From an uncultured Clostridia bacterium (lineage in GTDB: Bacteria; Bacillota; Clostridia; Oscillospirales; Ruminococcaceae): DNA of 16,674 bases. Location of the stretch: the NCBI GenBank assembly GCA_947165805.1, contig CAMVBT010000019.1, positions 1-16,674 of the forward strand. The letters run 5' to 3'. A model generated the notes under the pieces. That model did not search any database. It was not told where the DNA came from and saw only the letters and a program-made list of their open reading frames with translations. A program made the translations under genes and the position numbers. Below are positions 1-6,489 of this stretch, in pieces (position 1 is the first letter of the stretch; the number at the start of each line of letters is the position of its first letter).

Positions 1-220
1 CCTCGGTCGTGTCGTAGAAAACGTGGAAAGCGTAGTGATCCTTGTACTCGGGATATATCCCGTACCCCGCGAAGCCGCCTCCCAAGCCGTTTGAGCGGTC
101 GTGCATATACGAAATGCTCCTGACTATGTCCGACCCGCTCACGCGTGTGCCGTCGCGGTTTATGAAACCTGAAATTGCGCAGCCTGCAGGAATACGGACT
201 TCTCCTTCTTTATAGTTCAT
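1..220 (-). CDS. Glutamate-synthase-type class II glutamine amidotransferase, N-terminal part (runs off the left edge)
   Basis: Only about the first 73 residues are inside the window. They read MNYKEGEVRIPAGCAISGFI, then an NRDG step, then a MHDRSNGLGGGFAGYGIYPE-type stretch. This matches the amidotransferase (GltB N-terminal/GlxB-like) domain of stand-alone glutamate synthase subunits in Clostridia and Archaea. The Cys in the GCAISG motif at residue 14 is the expected nucleophile after removal of a short propeptide; this comes from the family and is not shown here. The domain releases ammonia from glutamine for a partner synthase. The start is supported by GGAGG at 230-234, nine bases upstream, and by a consensus-like promoter at 260-288. 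Nothing can be said of the C-terminal end or of downstream partners. Confidence 0.8.
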   Translation of the reverse strand, partial: MNYKEGEVRIPAGCAISGFINRDGTRVSGSDIVRSISYMHDRSNGLGGGFAGYGIYPEYKDHYAFHVFYDTTE

Positions 221-259
221 AGCGTAAAACCTCCGGATACCGTTTGTTTCAATGAAGTA

Positions 260-288
260 ATAATATCACGATTTAAAGTCCGAGTCAA
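260..288 (-). promoter_or_regulatory. Sigma-A promoter for the leftward amidotransferase gene
   Basis: On the minus strand the -35 box TTGACT (283-288) and -10 box TATTAT (260-265) are 17 bp apart. The -10 box lies about 40 bases upstream of the ATG at 218-220. No other leftward gene start is near. Confidence 0.75.
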
Positions 289-549
289 CACTTTTTGCAA
301 GATTTATTTTTATTTCCTGCATTATTTGTAGACCTGCCAAACAATTAACCGCCGCGCGGAGCGTTTTTGCATATATTTTACAATAATAATTCAAATCCGC
401 GAGGTACCGATAGCCGACGGACTGCCCGCAAACTATTAGTACAGGCACATTTAGGCAATTCCGGACGCGCTTTAAAAGCAAAAACAATATGCAGGATATA
501 TTATTTACAATTGCAGAAAATACCTTTATAATACAGCCCGCAAAACGAC
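289..549. other. AT-rich gap between the amidotransferase promoter and the ZIP gene terminator
   Basis: I see no credible gene here. A 73-codon leftward open frame covers 266-487, but it has no ribosome site, overlaps the promoter, and its translation resembles nothing I recognise. The only structured item is a rightward promoter-like pair at 504-532. Confidence 0.5.
504..532 (+). promoter_or_regulatory. Promoter-like pair with no obvious gene downstream
   Basis: TTTACA (504-509) and a perfect TATAAT (527-532) are separated by 17 bp. Transcription would run into the hairpin at 557-586 and then antisense to the 3' end of the ZIP gene. The match is good, but AT-rich gaps produce such pairs by chance, and no coding frame follows. 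Confidence 0.35.
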
Positions 550-586
550 AAAAAAAGCCGGCGAAGGTGCAGCCACCCCCGCCGGC
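550..586 (-). terminator. Rho-independent terminator of the ZIP gene
   Basis: GCCGGCG (557-563) pairs with CGCCGGC (580-586). Inside this, GGTG (566-569) pairs with CACC (574-577) around a CAGC loop. On the minus strand the stem is followed by seven U (plus-strand A at 550-556). It starts about 15 bases after the leftward ZIP stop codon. Confidence 0.85.
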
Positions 587-601
587 ACAGTAAGCCGCGC
601 T

Positions 602-1381
602 TTATCCGAGCGCGACATCGAGTATCATCATCGCCGTAAATCCCGCTGCGAACGCTATCGTGCCGATATTCGAGTGCTCGCCCGCGGACATTTCGGGGAT
701 AAGCTCCTCGACCACGACATAGATCATCGCGCCCGCCGCGAAGCTGAGCAGATACGGCATCGCGGGGACTATCAGACCCGCGGCCGCGACGGTAAGCAGC
801 GCCCCGAGAGGCTCCACAGCGCCGGATATCACGCCCGCCGTGAATGCCCTGCCCTTGCTCATTCCCTCGGCTTTGAGCGGCATCGAGATTATCGCGCCCT
901 CGGGAAAATTCTGTATCGCGATGCCGATAGCGAGCGCGAGAGCCGCCGAAGACGACATTCCGCCGCCGTACAGCATACCCGCATATACAACGCCGACCGC
1001 CATTCCTTCGGGAATGTTGTGAAGAGTCACGGCCAGCAGCATCATTATGTTTTTCGGGAGCTTTGACTGCAATCCCTCGGCTTTGTCGCTGTTCAGGTGC
1101 AGATGCGGGATCAGCTTATCGAGCAGAAGCAGGAACGCAATACCGAGAAGAAATCCGATCGCAGCGGGCAGGAACGCGAGTTTACCCATAGTCTCGCCGC
1201 TCTGCTCTATCGCGGGGATAAGCAGGCTCCAGACGCTCGCCGCAGTCATAACGCCCGCCGCGAAGCCCGTTAAAATGCGCTGCACGGTCACGCCGAGCTG
1301 CTCCTTCATCGGGAACACGCACGCCGCCCCGAGTGATGTACCGAGAAACGGTATCAGAACGCCGTTTATAAGTTCTGTCAT
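602..1381 (-). CDS. ZIP-family divalent metal transporter (ZupT/GufA-like)
   Basis: This 259-residue integral membrane protein of the ZIP family takes up Zn, Fe or Mn; the metal cannot be told from sequence. The two ZIP metal-site signatures are intact: HNIPEG at residues 121-126 (TM4) and QNFPEG at 157-162 (TM5). A later acidic VEELIPE segment lies at 224-230. The loop between TM3 and TM4 carries HLHLN (about 93-97), a short version of the usual His-rich loop. Length fits the bacterial ZupT/GufA group of about 260 residues with eight helices. The start at 1381 follows an AAGGA-type site at about 1390-1395. The longer open frame back to 1498 is rejected because it would begin inside the promoter. 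A perfect TTAGC-N4-GCTAA palindrome just downstream of the -10 box indicates repression, probably by a metal-sensing regulator. A good terminator follows. Confidence 0.88.
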   Translation of the reverse strand: MTELINGVLIPFLGTSLGAACVFPMKEQLGVTVQRILTGFAAGVMTAASVWSLLIPAIEQSGETMGKLAFLPAAIGFLLGIAFLLLLDKLIPHLHLNSDKAEGLQSKLPKNIMMLLAVTLHNIPEGMAVGVVYAGMLYGGGMSSSAALALAIGIAIQNFPEGAIISMPLKAEGMSKGRAFTAGVISGAVEPLGALLTVAAAGLIVPAMPYLLSFAAGAMIYVVVEELIPEMSAGEHSNIGTIAFAAGFTAMMILDVALG

Positions 1382-1454
1382 ATCGACACTTCCTTTTTGA
1401 TAGCTTTTCAGCGCCGTCCCCGCGGGCTGTGGGGAACATATTTCAGCCCACAGA

Positions 1455-1468
1455 TTAGCTTTTGCTAA
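1455..1468. promoter_or_regulatory. Operator palindrome at the ZIP transcription start
   Basis: TTAGC-TTTT-GCTAA is a perfect 5-4-5 inverted repeat directly downstream of the ZIP -10 box (1470-1475), so a bound protein would cover +1. The same 14-bp pattern occurs twice in front of the pacL-like gene (1554-1567 and 1581-1594). The shape resembles DtxR/IdeR/MntR half-sites (TTAGG/CCTAA type), but the regulator's identity is inferred. Confidence 0.7.
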
Positions 1469-1469
1469 C

Positions 1470-1498
1470 ATTATACCACGAACTCCGCCGTAAATCAA
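1470..1498 (-). promoter_or_regulatory. Promoter of the ZIP gene
   Basis: Minus-strand TTGATT (1493-1498) and a perfect TATAAT (1470-1475) are 17 bp apart. They leave a leader of about 85 bases that begins with the operator palindrome. Confidence 0.8.
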
Positions 1499-1516
1499 GA
1501 TATTTTGAAAAATCTA

Positions 1517-1545
1517 TTGACTTTTCCGGGAAACAGTGGTATATT
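1517..1545 (+). promoter_or_regulatory. Promoter of the pacL-like/P-type ATPase operon
   Basis: TTGACT (1517-1522) and TATATT (1540-1545) are 17 bp apart. The spacer carries TTCCGGGAA (1524-1532), a 9-mer that recurs in both araC/MATE promoter spacers. Confidence 0.75.
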
Positions 1546-1552
1546 ATATGAG

Positions 1553-1594
1553 GTTAGGCAGAGCTAACACTATGCAGCGGTTAGCAAACGCTAA
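1553..1594. promoter_or_regulatory. Tandem operator palindromes upstream of the pacL-like gene
   Basis: The first site is TTAGG-CAGA-GCTAA (1554-1567, within a wider GTTAG-N6-CTAAC at 1553-1568). The second is the perfect TTAGC-AAAC-GCTAA (1581-1594). Their centres are 27 bp apart, and both lie just after the -10 box, in the 5' leader. They match the single site at the divergent ZIP promoter, so both transcription units probably answer to one repressor. Confidence 0.7.
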
Positions 1595-1623
1595 TATTTG
1601 TATGCCGAAAGGAAGAATGAAAA

Positions 1624-1908
1624 ATGAGTGCGTTAAAGAACATAGCCCTGCTGGCGGGTGGCTTTCTGATCGGGACAGCCGGAGTGAAGATACTTTCGTC
1701 GAAGGAGGCAAGGACGGTATATGCCCACACGACAGCCGCCGTTATCCGCGCGAAGGACTGCGTAATGACACAGGCGACAAAGGTGCGCGAGGGCTGCGGC
1801 GATATCCTCGCGGAAGCCCGTGATATCAACGCGGCGCGTGAAGCGGACGCGGAAAACGACGGGATCATCGGGGACGAGAGCGAAGAGACTCCCGCTGACG
1901 AAGCATGA
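1624..1908 (+). CDS. Small PacL-like/DUF6110-like membrane protein paired with the P-type ATPase
   Basis: The 94-residue protein has an N-terminal hydrophobic helix (about residues 5-24, ALLAGGFLIGTAGVKIL region). A charged middle helix follows with RAKDCVM and REGCGDILAEARDIN (about 43-70). The tail is strongly acidic (about 72-94, rich in Asp and Glu). This architecture matches small Firmicutes proteins (DUF6110) encoded before heavy-metal ATPases. It also resembles mycobacterial PacL1 (DUF1490), a metal-binding scaffold for the CtpC ATPase, which has the same one-helix, DxLAEA and metal-binding tail order. Here the tail has Asp/Glu but no His. Its two Cys (about 46 and 58) are possible ligands. 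The start follows AAGGAA at 1609-1614. The stop overlaps the ATPase start (ATGA at 1905-1908), implying coupled translation. Function by analogy: stabilise the pump and hand over metal. Confidence 0.7.
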   Translation: MSALKNIALLAGGFLIGTAGVKILSSKEARTVYAHTTAAVIRAKDCVMTQATKVREGCGDILAEARDINAAREADAENDGIIGDESEETPADEA

Positions 1909-4007
1909 AGTGCCGGATACTGCATGAATCGCAGGGGCGCATAAGGGTACATATCATCGGCAGATCAATGTCGTTCCGGCAGGCCGATATCCTCGAGATA
2001 TACCTGCGCGCGAAGCCGTTCGTAACCGCCGTCAAGGTGTTCGACAGGACGGGCGACGCGGCGATAGAATACAGCGGAAAGCGCTCCGAAGTTATCACTG
2101 CACTCGCCAAGTTCTCGTACAGCGATGAAACCGCGAACGCTCTTGTACCCGAACGTTCGAGCCGCGAGCTTGACCGCCGGTTCGAGAACAAGCTGATATT
2201 CGAGATATCGAAAAGATATGTGAGCAAGCTGCTGATACCCGCGCCTGTGCGTTTCGCGCTCGCGGTCATAAAGGCGCTCAAATACGTCCGTGAAGCGCTC
2301 CGCTGTATCGCGAGACAAAAGATCGAAGTAGCAATACTTGACGCGACTGCAATTGTTGTTTCGCTGATACGCCGTGATACAAAGACTGCGTCATCAGTGA
2401 TGTTCCTGCTGAAAGTCGGCGAGCTGCTCGAAGAATGGACGCACAAGCGCTCGGTGGACGATCTCGCGCGCACGATGTCGCTCGGCGTTGACAAGGTGTG
2501 GCTGAAAACATCGGACACGGAAGTGCTCGTGCCGATAAACACGGTCTCGGCGGGCGACGAGATGATCGTGCGCACCGGCGGCATGATACCGCTCGACGGC
2601 AAGGTGATACACGGCGAGGCGGAAGTAAATCAGGCGTCGATGACGGGCGAAGCAATGCCCGTCCACAAGAAGCCCGGCAGCTACGTCTACGCGGGAACGG
2701 TGGTCGAGGACGGCAGCGTGATAATAAGCGTTGACAAGACCTCCGGCAGCGGCAAATACGACCGCATCGTGAAGATGATCGAGGAGTCGGAAAAGATGAA
2801 GTCCGAGGCGGAGAGCAAGGCCGCGCACATAGCGGACAGGCTCGTTCCGTACAGCCTCGGCGGAACGATGCTGACATATCTTCTGACACGAAACGCGACC
2901 AAAGCGCTGTCGATACTTATGGTGGATTTTTCCTGCGCGCTGAAACTCGCTATGCCCGTTTCGGTGATCTCCGCGATGCGCGAGAGCAGCACACACGGCA
3001 TGACAGTCAAAGGCGGGCGCTTCCTCGAAGCCGTCGCGGAAGCTGACACGATAGTTTTCGACAAGACCGGCACTCTGACCCGCGCGGAGCCGAGAGTTGC
3101 GAAGATAGTGACATTCGGCGGCTGTGACGAAAGCGAATGTTTACGATTAGCGGCGTGCCTTGAAGAGCACTACCCGCACTCGATAGCGAACGCGGTAGTG
3201 AACGAAGCCGAAAAGCGCGGACTGCTCCATGAGGAGAAGCATTCGGCGGTGCAGTATGTCGTCGCGCACGGGATATCGAGCTCGATAGACGGCAGAAAAG
3301 CTGTGATCGGCAGCTACCATTTCGTGTTCGAGGACGAGGGCGTGCAAGTTCCGGACAGCGAGGAAAACAAGCTGAACGAACTGCCCTCCGAATACTCGCC
3401 CCTGTACCTTGCGGTCGGCGGGAAACTCGCCGCCGTTATCTGCATAGAGGACCCCCTGCGCCCCGAAGCCGCCGATGTTATCACCGGACTGAAAAAGTTA
3501 GGAATATCAAAAGTCGTGATGATGACCGGCGACAGCAGACGCACTGCCGAATCGGTCGCGGCGAAGGTCGGGGTCGATGAGTTCTACTGCGAGGTGTTGC
3601 CCGAGGACAAAGCGGTGTTCGTGAAGAAGGAACACGCCGCGGGACGCAGAGTCATAATGATAGGCGACGGCGTGAACGACTCCCCTGCCCTGTCCGAAGC
3701 CGACGCGGGCATAGCGATAAGCACCGGCGCGGCGATAGCGCGCGAGATCGCGGATATAACAATTTCAGCGGACGATCTGTACTGTCTGCTGACATTACGG
3801 AAAATAAGCGCGGAGCTGATGAAGCGCATACACTGGAATTACCGCGCGATAATCGGTTTCAATCTCGGTCTGATTATTCTCGGAGTTGCCGGAATTTTGC
3901 CGCCAGCGACATCGGCATTCCTGCACAATTCTTCAACGATTGCGATAGGCGTTGCGAGCATGAGAAACTATCTTAAAGATGATAAAAAGAGTGAAATATC
4001 ACACTAA
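1905..4007 (+). CDS. P1B-type heavy-metal-transporting ATPase (CtpC-like)
   Basis: This 700-residue ATP-driven metal pump has all the core P-type elements. The actuator loop has TGEA at 247-250. The phosphorylated Asp is D386 in DKTGT (386-390). The nucleotide domain has a YPHS version of the His-Pro motif at 423-426. The hinge has MTGDS at 540-544 and GDGVNDSPA at 587-595. The metal-site helix reads SCALKLAMP (343-351), a lone Cys in place of the classic CPC. That form is seen in CtpC-like pumps assigned to Mn or Zn. Residues 1-75 form a degenerate HMA-like domain without CxxC. Few hydrophobic segments precede the actuator, fewer than in Cu or Zn/Cd pumps. It is coupled to the PacL-like gene by a 4-base overlap and followed after 26 bases by a PEP-synthase-like gene. 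The metal and direction (likely export) are inferred. Confidence 0.88.
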   Translation: MKCRILHESQGRIRVHIIGRSMSFRQADILEIYLRAKPFVTAVKVFDRTGDAAIEYSGKRSEVITALAKFSYSDETANALVPERSSRELDRRFENKLIFEISKRYVSKLLIPAPVRFALAVIKALKYVREALRCIARQKIEVAILDATAIVVSLIRRDTKTASSVMFLLKVGELLEEWTHKRSVDDLARTMSLGVDKVWLKTSDTEVLVPINTVSAGDEMIVRTGGMIPLDGKVIHGEAEVNQASMTGEAMPVHKKPGSYVYAGTVVEDGSVIISVDKTSGSGKYDRIVKMIEESEKMKSEAESKAAHIADRLVPYSLGGTMLTYLLTRNATKALSILMVDFSCALKLAMPVSVISAMRESSTHGMTVKGGRFLEAVAEADTIVFDKTGTLTRAEPRVAKIVTFGGCDESECLRLAACLEEHYPHSIANAVVNEAEKRGLLHEEKHSAVQYVVAHGISSSIDGRKAVIGSYHFVFEDEGVQVPDSEENKLNELPSEYSPLYLAVGGKLAAVICIEDPLRPEAADVITGLKKLGISKVVMMTGDSRRTAESVAAKVGVDEFYCEVLPEDKAVFVKKEHAAGRRVIMIGDGVNDSPALSEADAGIAISTGAAIAREIADITISADDLYCLLTLRKISAELMKRIHWNYRAIIGFNLGLIILGVAGILPPATSAFLHNSSTIAIGVASMRNYLKDDKKSEISH

Positions 4008-4033
4008 AAAACATAAAAGGTCGGGTGTGGAAA

Positions 4034-4739
4034 ATGAGTGAAAATGTGTATGTAAAACGCTTTGCGGAGATCGGGAAGAACGATGTCCCGACCGCGGGTG
4101 GAAAGGGCGCAAATCTCGGTGAAATGACTTCTGCGGGACTTGCAGTTCCGACGGGCTTTGTCGTTACATCGGACGTGTACCGCGCATTTATAGCGGAAAA
4201 CGGGCTTGCGGGATTTATCACCGATGAGCTGCAAAATGCCGGTGACGATGAAGCAAAACTGTTAAGTGCAGCAGCAAAATTCCGCGAGCGTATAACAGCC
4301 GGAAATCTCCCCGAAAGTGTGTGGAATGCAGTTCTTGCGGAATACGAAAAGCTCGGCGAAAACGTGAGAGTAGCAGTGCGTTCGTCTGCGACCGCCGAGG
4401 ACTTGCCGGACGCGAGCTTCGCGGGACAGCAGGAAACGTATCTGAATGTCAGAGGTTTGGAACAAGTCAAAGCCCGTATTCTCGATTGTTACGCGTCGCT
4501 GTGGGGCGGCAGAGCCGTTGTTTACCGGCAGAAGCAGGGCTACGGGCAGAGCGGTATCGCACTCGCGGTTGTCGTTCAGGAAATGGTCGAAAGCGAGACC
4601 GCGGGAGTAATCTTCACAGCAGACCCCGTAAGCGGAGACCGCGGCATGATGCAGATAAACGCGTCTTACGGGCTGGGCGAGAGCGTAGTTTCAGGACGCG
4701 TCACGGCAGATACATACACCTGCACCAAAGACGGATACC
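4034..4739 (+). pseudogene. PEP synthase-like gene, 5' fragment cut by the CDF element
   Basis: The first roughly 235 residues of a pyruvate,water dikinase/PEP-synthase family enzyme are present. GGKGANLGEM (near residue 22) marks the N-terminal ATP-grasp region. VRSSATAEDLPDASFAGQQE, ASLWGGRAVVYR, QEMVESETAGVIFTADPVSG and GLGESVVSGRVTADTY follow in the right order. A full enzyme is about 800-870 residues with a phospho-His domain and a PEP-binding barrel; these are absent. Homology stops at about 4739, inside the left terminal repeat of the inserted element, and the frame then runs to a chance stop at 4802-4804. The ATG at 4034 fits homologue starts; an in-frame GTG at 4025 is an alternative and sits closer to AAAAGG at 4015-4020. 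It was probably the third gene of the ATPase operon. It cannot make active enzyme. Confidence 0.8.
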
Positions 4740-4753
4740 CATATAGAAGCTTT
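4734..4753 (+). repeat. Left terminal inverted repeat of the CDF element
   Basis: GATACCCATATAGAAGCTTT pairs with the right end at 6080-6099, with two mismatches. Confidence 0.75.
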
Positions 4754-4791
4754 GCCCCCAAGCGTTTAAGTGCTCAGGGGCATTCTGTTTT
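4753..4791 (+). terminator. Inward-facing terminator-like hairpin at the left end of the element
   Basis: TGCCCC (4753-4758) pairs with GGGGCA (4777-4782), with AGCG/TGCT inside. The T-rich run TTCTGTTTT (4783-4791) follows on the plus strand. The U-rich side is correct only for transcription entering from the disrupted host gene, not for the leftward CDF gene. Confidence 0.5.
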
Positions 4792-4824
4792 ATACGGTTG
4801 CTAAGATAAATCAGAATTTGTTTA

Positions 4825-5961
4825 TCAATCCGAAACATCCACATCCGGTGCAATCTGTATATCATACTCCGGATAAGCTGCCTTAATTTCATCATATATG
4901 ATTTGAATTCCTTCTTTTGGTTTGATATCGAAGTTCATGACAACATCAAACGTCATCTCCTTTGTTTCTGTATCCACATAGAACCCATGGAACTGAATCG
5001 CCCAGTTATGTTTCATAACACGGTCACGGACTTCTTCCTGCATATCGGCAGCTTCATCGTTGCTGGTATTATAGGAATACAGTCCGACGCCGGCAAGAAC
5101 AACACCAGTTTCCTTATAGACTTTTCTTTCCAGCCTTCTTGTTAGCTTATCAAATTCCCTTGTCGTCATCGTGTCAGGTACTTCAAGATGAACAGAAGCA
5201 AAATCCTTATCAGGACCGTAATTATACATGACCAGATCATAGGCCCCTCTGACCTCCGGCTCTTCGGAAAGCAGTTCTTTGATCTTGTCCGTTTTCTCTT
5301 TATCTGCTCTGACTCCCAATATTTCATTCAGTGTTTCCATCATCATTTCGATTCCCGCCTTGATGATGAAGCCGGCTATCACAACACCTACATATGCTTC
5401 TAGTGAAAGACCACTCATCATAAAAATAATTGCAGAAACCAGAACAGAGCCCGATAGAATGGCATCAAACATCGCATCAGAGCCGGATGCAACCAAAGAC
5501 CCTGAATTTACCTGTTCGCCTTTTGCCTTCACATATCTTCCGAGAATGATTTTGACAATGACAGCTACTGCAATAATAACGAGGGAAATGATGCTGTAGT
5601 TCGGCTTTTCGGGATGGATGATCTTTTTGACCGATTCCACAGCAGCCGTGATACCTGCATAGAGAACAATGCCTGAAACGATCATTGCACTTAGATATTC
5701 GATTCTGCCATATCCGAGTGGATGCTTCTTGTCAGGAAGTTTCCCGGCAAGTTTTGTCCCCACGATCGTAATGATTGAGGACAGGGCATCCGACAAATTA
5801 TTAACGGCATCCAAAGTAACAGCGATGGAGTTGGATATAATCCCGATCACCGCCTTGAAAGCTGTCAACAAAACATTTGTCAGGATTCCTATGATACTGG
5901 TACGAATAATAACCTTGTCACGATTTTGTTCCGAATTTACAGGTATTGCCTTTTGCTTCAT
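4825..5961 (-). CDS. Cation diffusion facilitator (CDF) family metal efflux transporter
   Basis: This 378-residue carrier exchanges a divalent cation (Zn, Fe, Mn or Cd; not resolved) for protons. The membrane domain spans about residues 20-215. The TM2 site reads D51-x2-N54-x3-D58, followed by the KHPLGYGRIEY loop (79-89). The TM5 site is D162-x3-D166 (SDAMFD). A cytoplasmic C-terminal domain (about 220-300, VRGAYDLVMYNYGP) has the usual ferredoxin-like fold of the family. A further extension reaches residue 378, making the protein longer than the common 290-310 and typical of a gut-Firmicutes subgroup. The start is supported by GAGGAG at 5970-5975, eight bases upstream, and by a fully consensus promoter at 6003-6031. 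It is the only gene of the terminal-repeat element and is intact. Its AT-rich codon use contrasts with its neighbours. Confidence 0.9.
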   Translation of the reverse strand: MKQKAIPVNSEQNRDKVIIRTSIIGILTNVLLTAFKAVIGIISNSIAVTLDAVNNLSDALSSIITIVGTKLAGKLPDKKHPLGYGRIEYLSAMIVSGIVLYAGITAAVESVKKIIHPEKPNYSIISLVIIAVAVIVKIILGRYVKAKGEQVNSGSLVASGSDAMFDAILSGSVLVSAIIFMMSGLSLEAYVGVVIAGFIIKAGIEMMMETLNEILGVRADKEKTDKIKELLSEEPEVRGAYDLVMYNYGPDKDFASVHLEVPDTMTTREFDKLTRRLERKVYKETGVVLAGVGLYSYNTSNDEAADMQEEVRDRVMKHNWAIQFHGFYVDTETKEMTFDVVMNFDIKPKEGIQIIYDEIKAAYPEYDIQIAPDVDVSD

Positions 5962-6002
5962 TTCTATTACTCCTCTACAAATTCCGATTTATATTCGTAA
6001 CA

Positions 6003-6031
6003 ATTATAGCATAACATTGCTGCATTGTCAA
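6003..6031 (-). promoter_or_regulatory. Perfect-consensus promoter of the CDF gene
   Basis: Minus-strand TTGACA (6026-6031) and TATAAT (6003-6008) are 17 bp apart, so every position matches the sigma-A consensus. No operator palindrome like that of the neighbouring metal genes is present, which suggests strong constitutive expression. Confidence 0.9.
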
Positions 6032-6032
6032 T

Positions 6033-6077
6033 AAAAACGCCATAGTACTTCTGACTGCAGATCAGAAATACTATGGC
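6033..6077 (-). terminator. Terminator hairpin upstream of the CDF promoter, facing inward
   Basis: GCCATAGTA (6039-6047) pairs with TACTATGGC (6069-6077), and TTCTGA (6049-6054) with TCAGAA (6062-6067), with a single mismatch and a CTGCAGA loop. On the minus strand a GTTTTT run follows (plus-strand A at 6033-6037) and abuts the -35 box at 6026-6031. It would stop leftward transcription entering from outside the element. Confidence 0.7.
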
Positions 6078-6079
6078 TT

Positions 6080-6099
6080 AAAACTTCTATATGAGTATC
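6080..6099 (-). repeat. Right terminal inverted repeat of the CDF element
   Basis: Read on the minus strand it is GATACTCATATAGAAGTTTT, matching 18 of 20 positions of the left repeat. Confidence 0.75.
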
Positions 6100-6465
6100 T
6101 TTCTTAAAAGCGGCGGGGTAAAGAATGTCGTCATAGGCTCAAAGGCGACGGAGATAGTCTACGCGGACGACGGGACTGCCGAAGCGAAGGTCAGCGCAGA
6201 GCGCCGCGCTTCCCGCGCGCTCGATGATTCGCAGATAAAGACGCTCTGCGCGGAGGCGATAACCGGCGATCCCGCGCTCCGCCGCGATGTCGAGGGCGGA
6301 ATGGCGTATGAGGAGATCCGCGTGAAATATCCGTCAATGGCGCAGATGTTCGACAAGTTCATGGAGAACAACGGCTACAAGCTCGATTTCAACTGCTGCT
6401 GCATTTATTCGCGTTCTTTCATCGAGGCTCCGCAGCGGCTCATGGGTATAATCAGACCGCTCATC
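6100..6465 (+). pseudogene. PEP synthase-like gene, continuation fragment to the right of the element
   Basis: The reading frame IFLKSGGVKNVVIGSKATE, then IVYADDG and LDDSQIKTLCAEA, is what follows GLGESVVSG in PEP synthases and rifampicin-phosphotransferase-like relatives (compare the IGSK, YA and LTDEQ pattern). The normally following HYG-x-P-x-D-x-E-W and LQAR part is absent. The frame passes directly to ITGDPALRRDVEGG and to a KYPSMAQMFDKFMENNGY region that looks like the domain after it, which suggests an internal deletion. At about 6460-6490 the frame enters a MATE sequence. An ATG at 6091 lies inside the terminal repeat but has no ribosome site, so expression is doubtful. Assignment of the 6270-6465 part to this family is less certain than the first 170 bases. 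Confidence 0.62.
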
Positions 6466-6489
6466 GGAGCGGAAGAAACGCCGGACGAC

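Larger units (their letters stand above)
4734..6099. mobile_element. 1.37-kb terminal-inverted-repeat element carrying a single CDF transporter gene
   Basis: The left end (4734-4753) and the reverse complement of the right end (6080-6099) match at 18 of 20 positions, sharing CATATAGAAG and flanking GATAC and TTT. The element lies inside a PEP-synthase reading frame: GLGESVVSG...TKDG is to the left, and GGVKNVVIGSKATEIVYADDG, the expected next part of that family, is to the right in a usable frame. It carries no transposase; its only gene is the leftward CDF carrier. Base and codon use are clearly more AT-rich than on either side, indicating transfer. No clear target duplication is seen. The exact ends are uncertain by a few bases because the outer GATAC/GTATC may be partly target sequence. 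Confidence 0.72.

Noticed and set aside
266..487. Leftward 73-codon open frame as a gene
   Set aside because: No ribosome site, overlaps the amidotransferase promoter, no recognisable similarity, AT-rich random-looking composition.
1382..1498. Longer ZIP protein starting at 1498
   Set aside because: The extra 39 codons cover the -35, -10 and operator sequences, and the ATG at 1381 has a proper ribosome site and the expected family start.
4734..6099. TA target duplication of a Tc1/mariner (IS630)-type insertion
   Set aside because: TA occurs at both edges, but in different codon phases of the PEP-synthase frame, so removing one TA would not restore the frame; no transposase is present to support the family.
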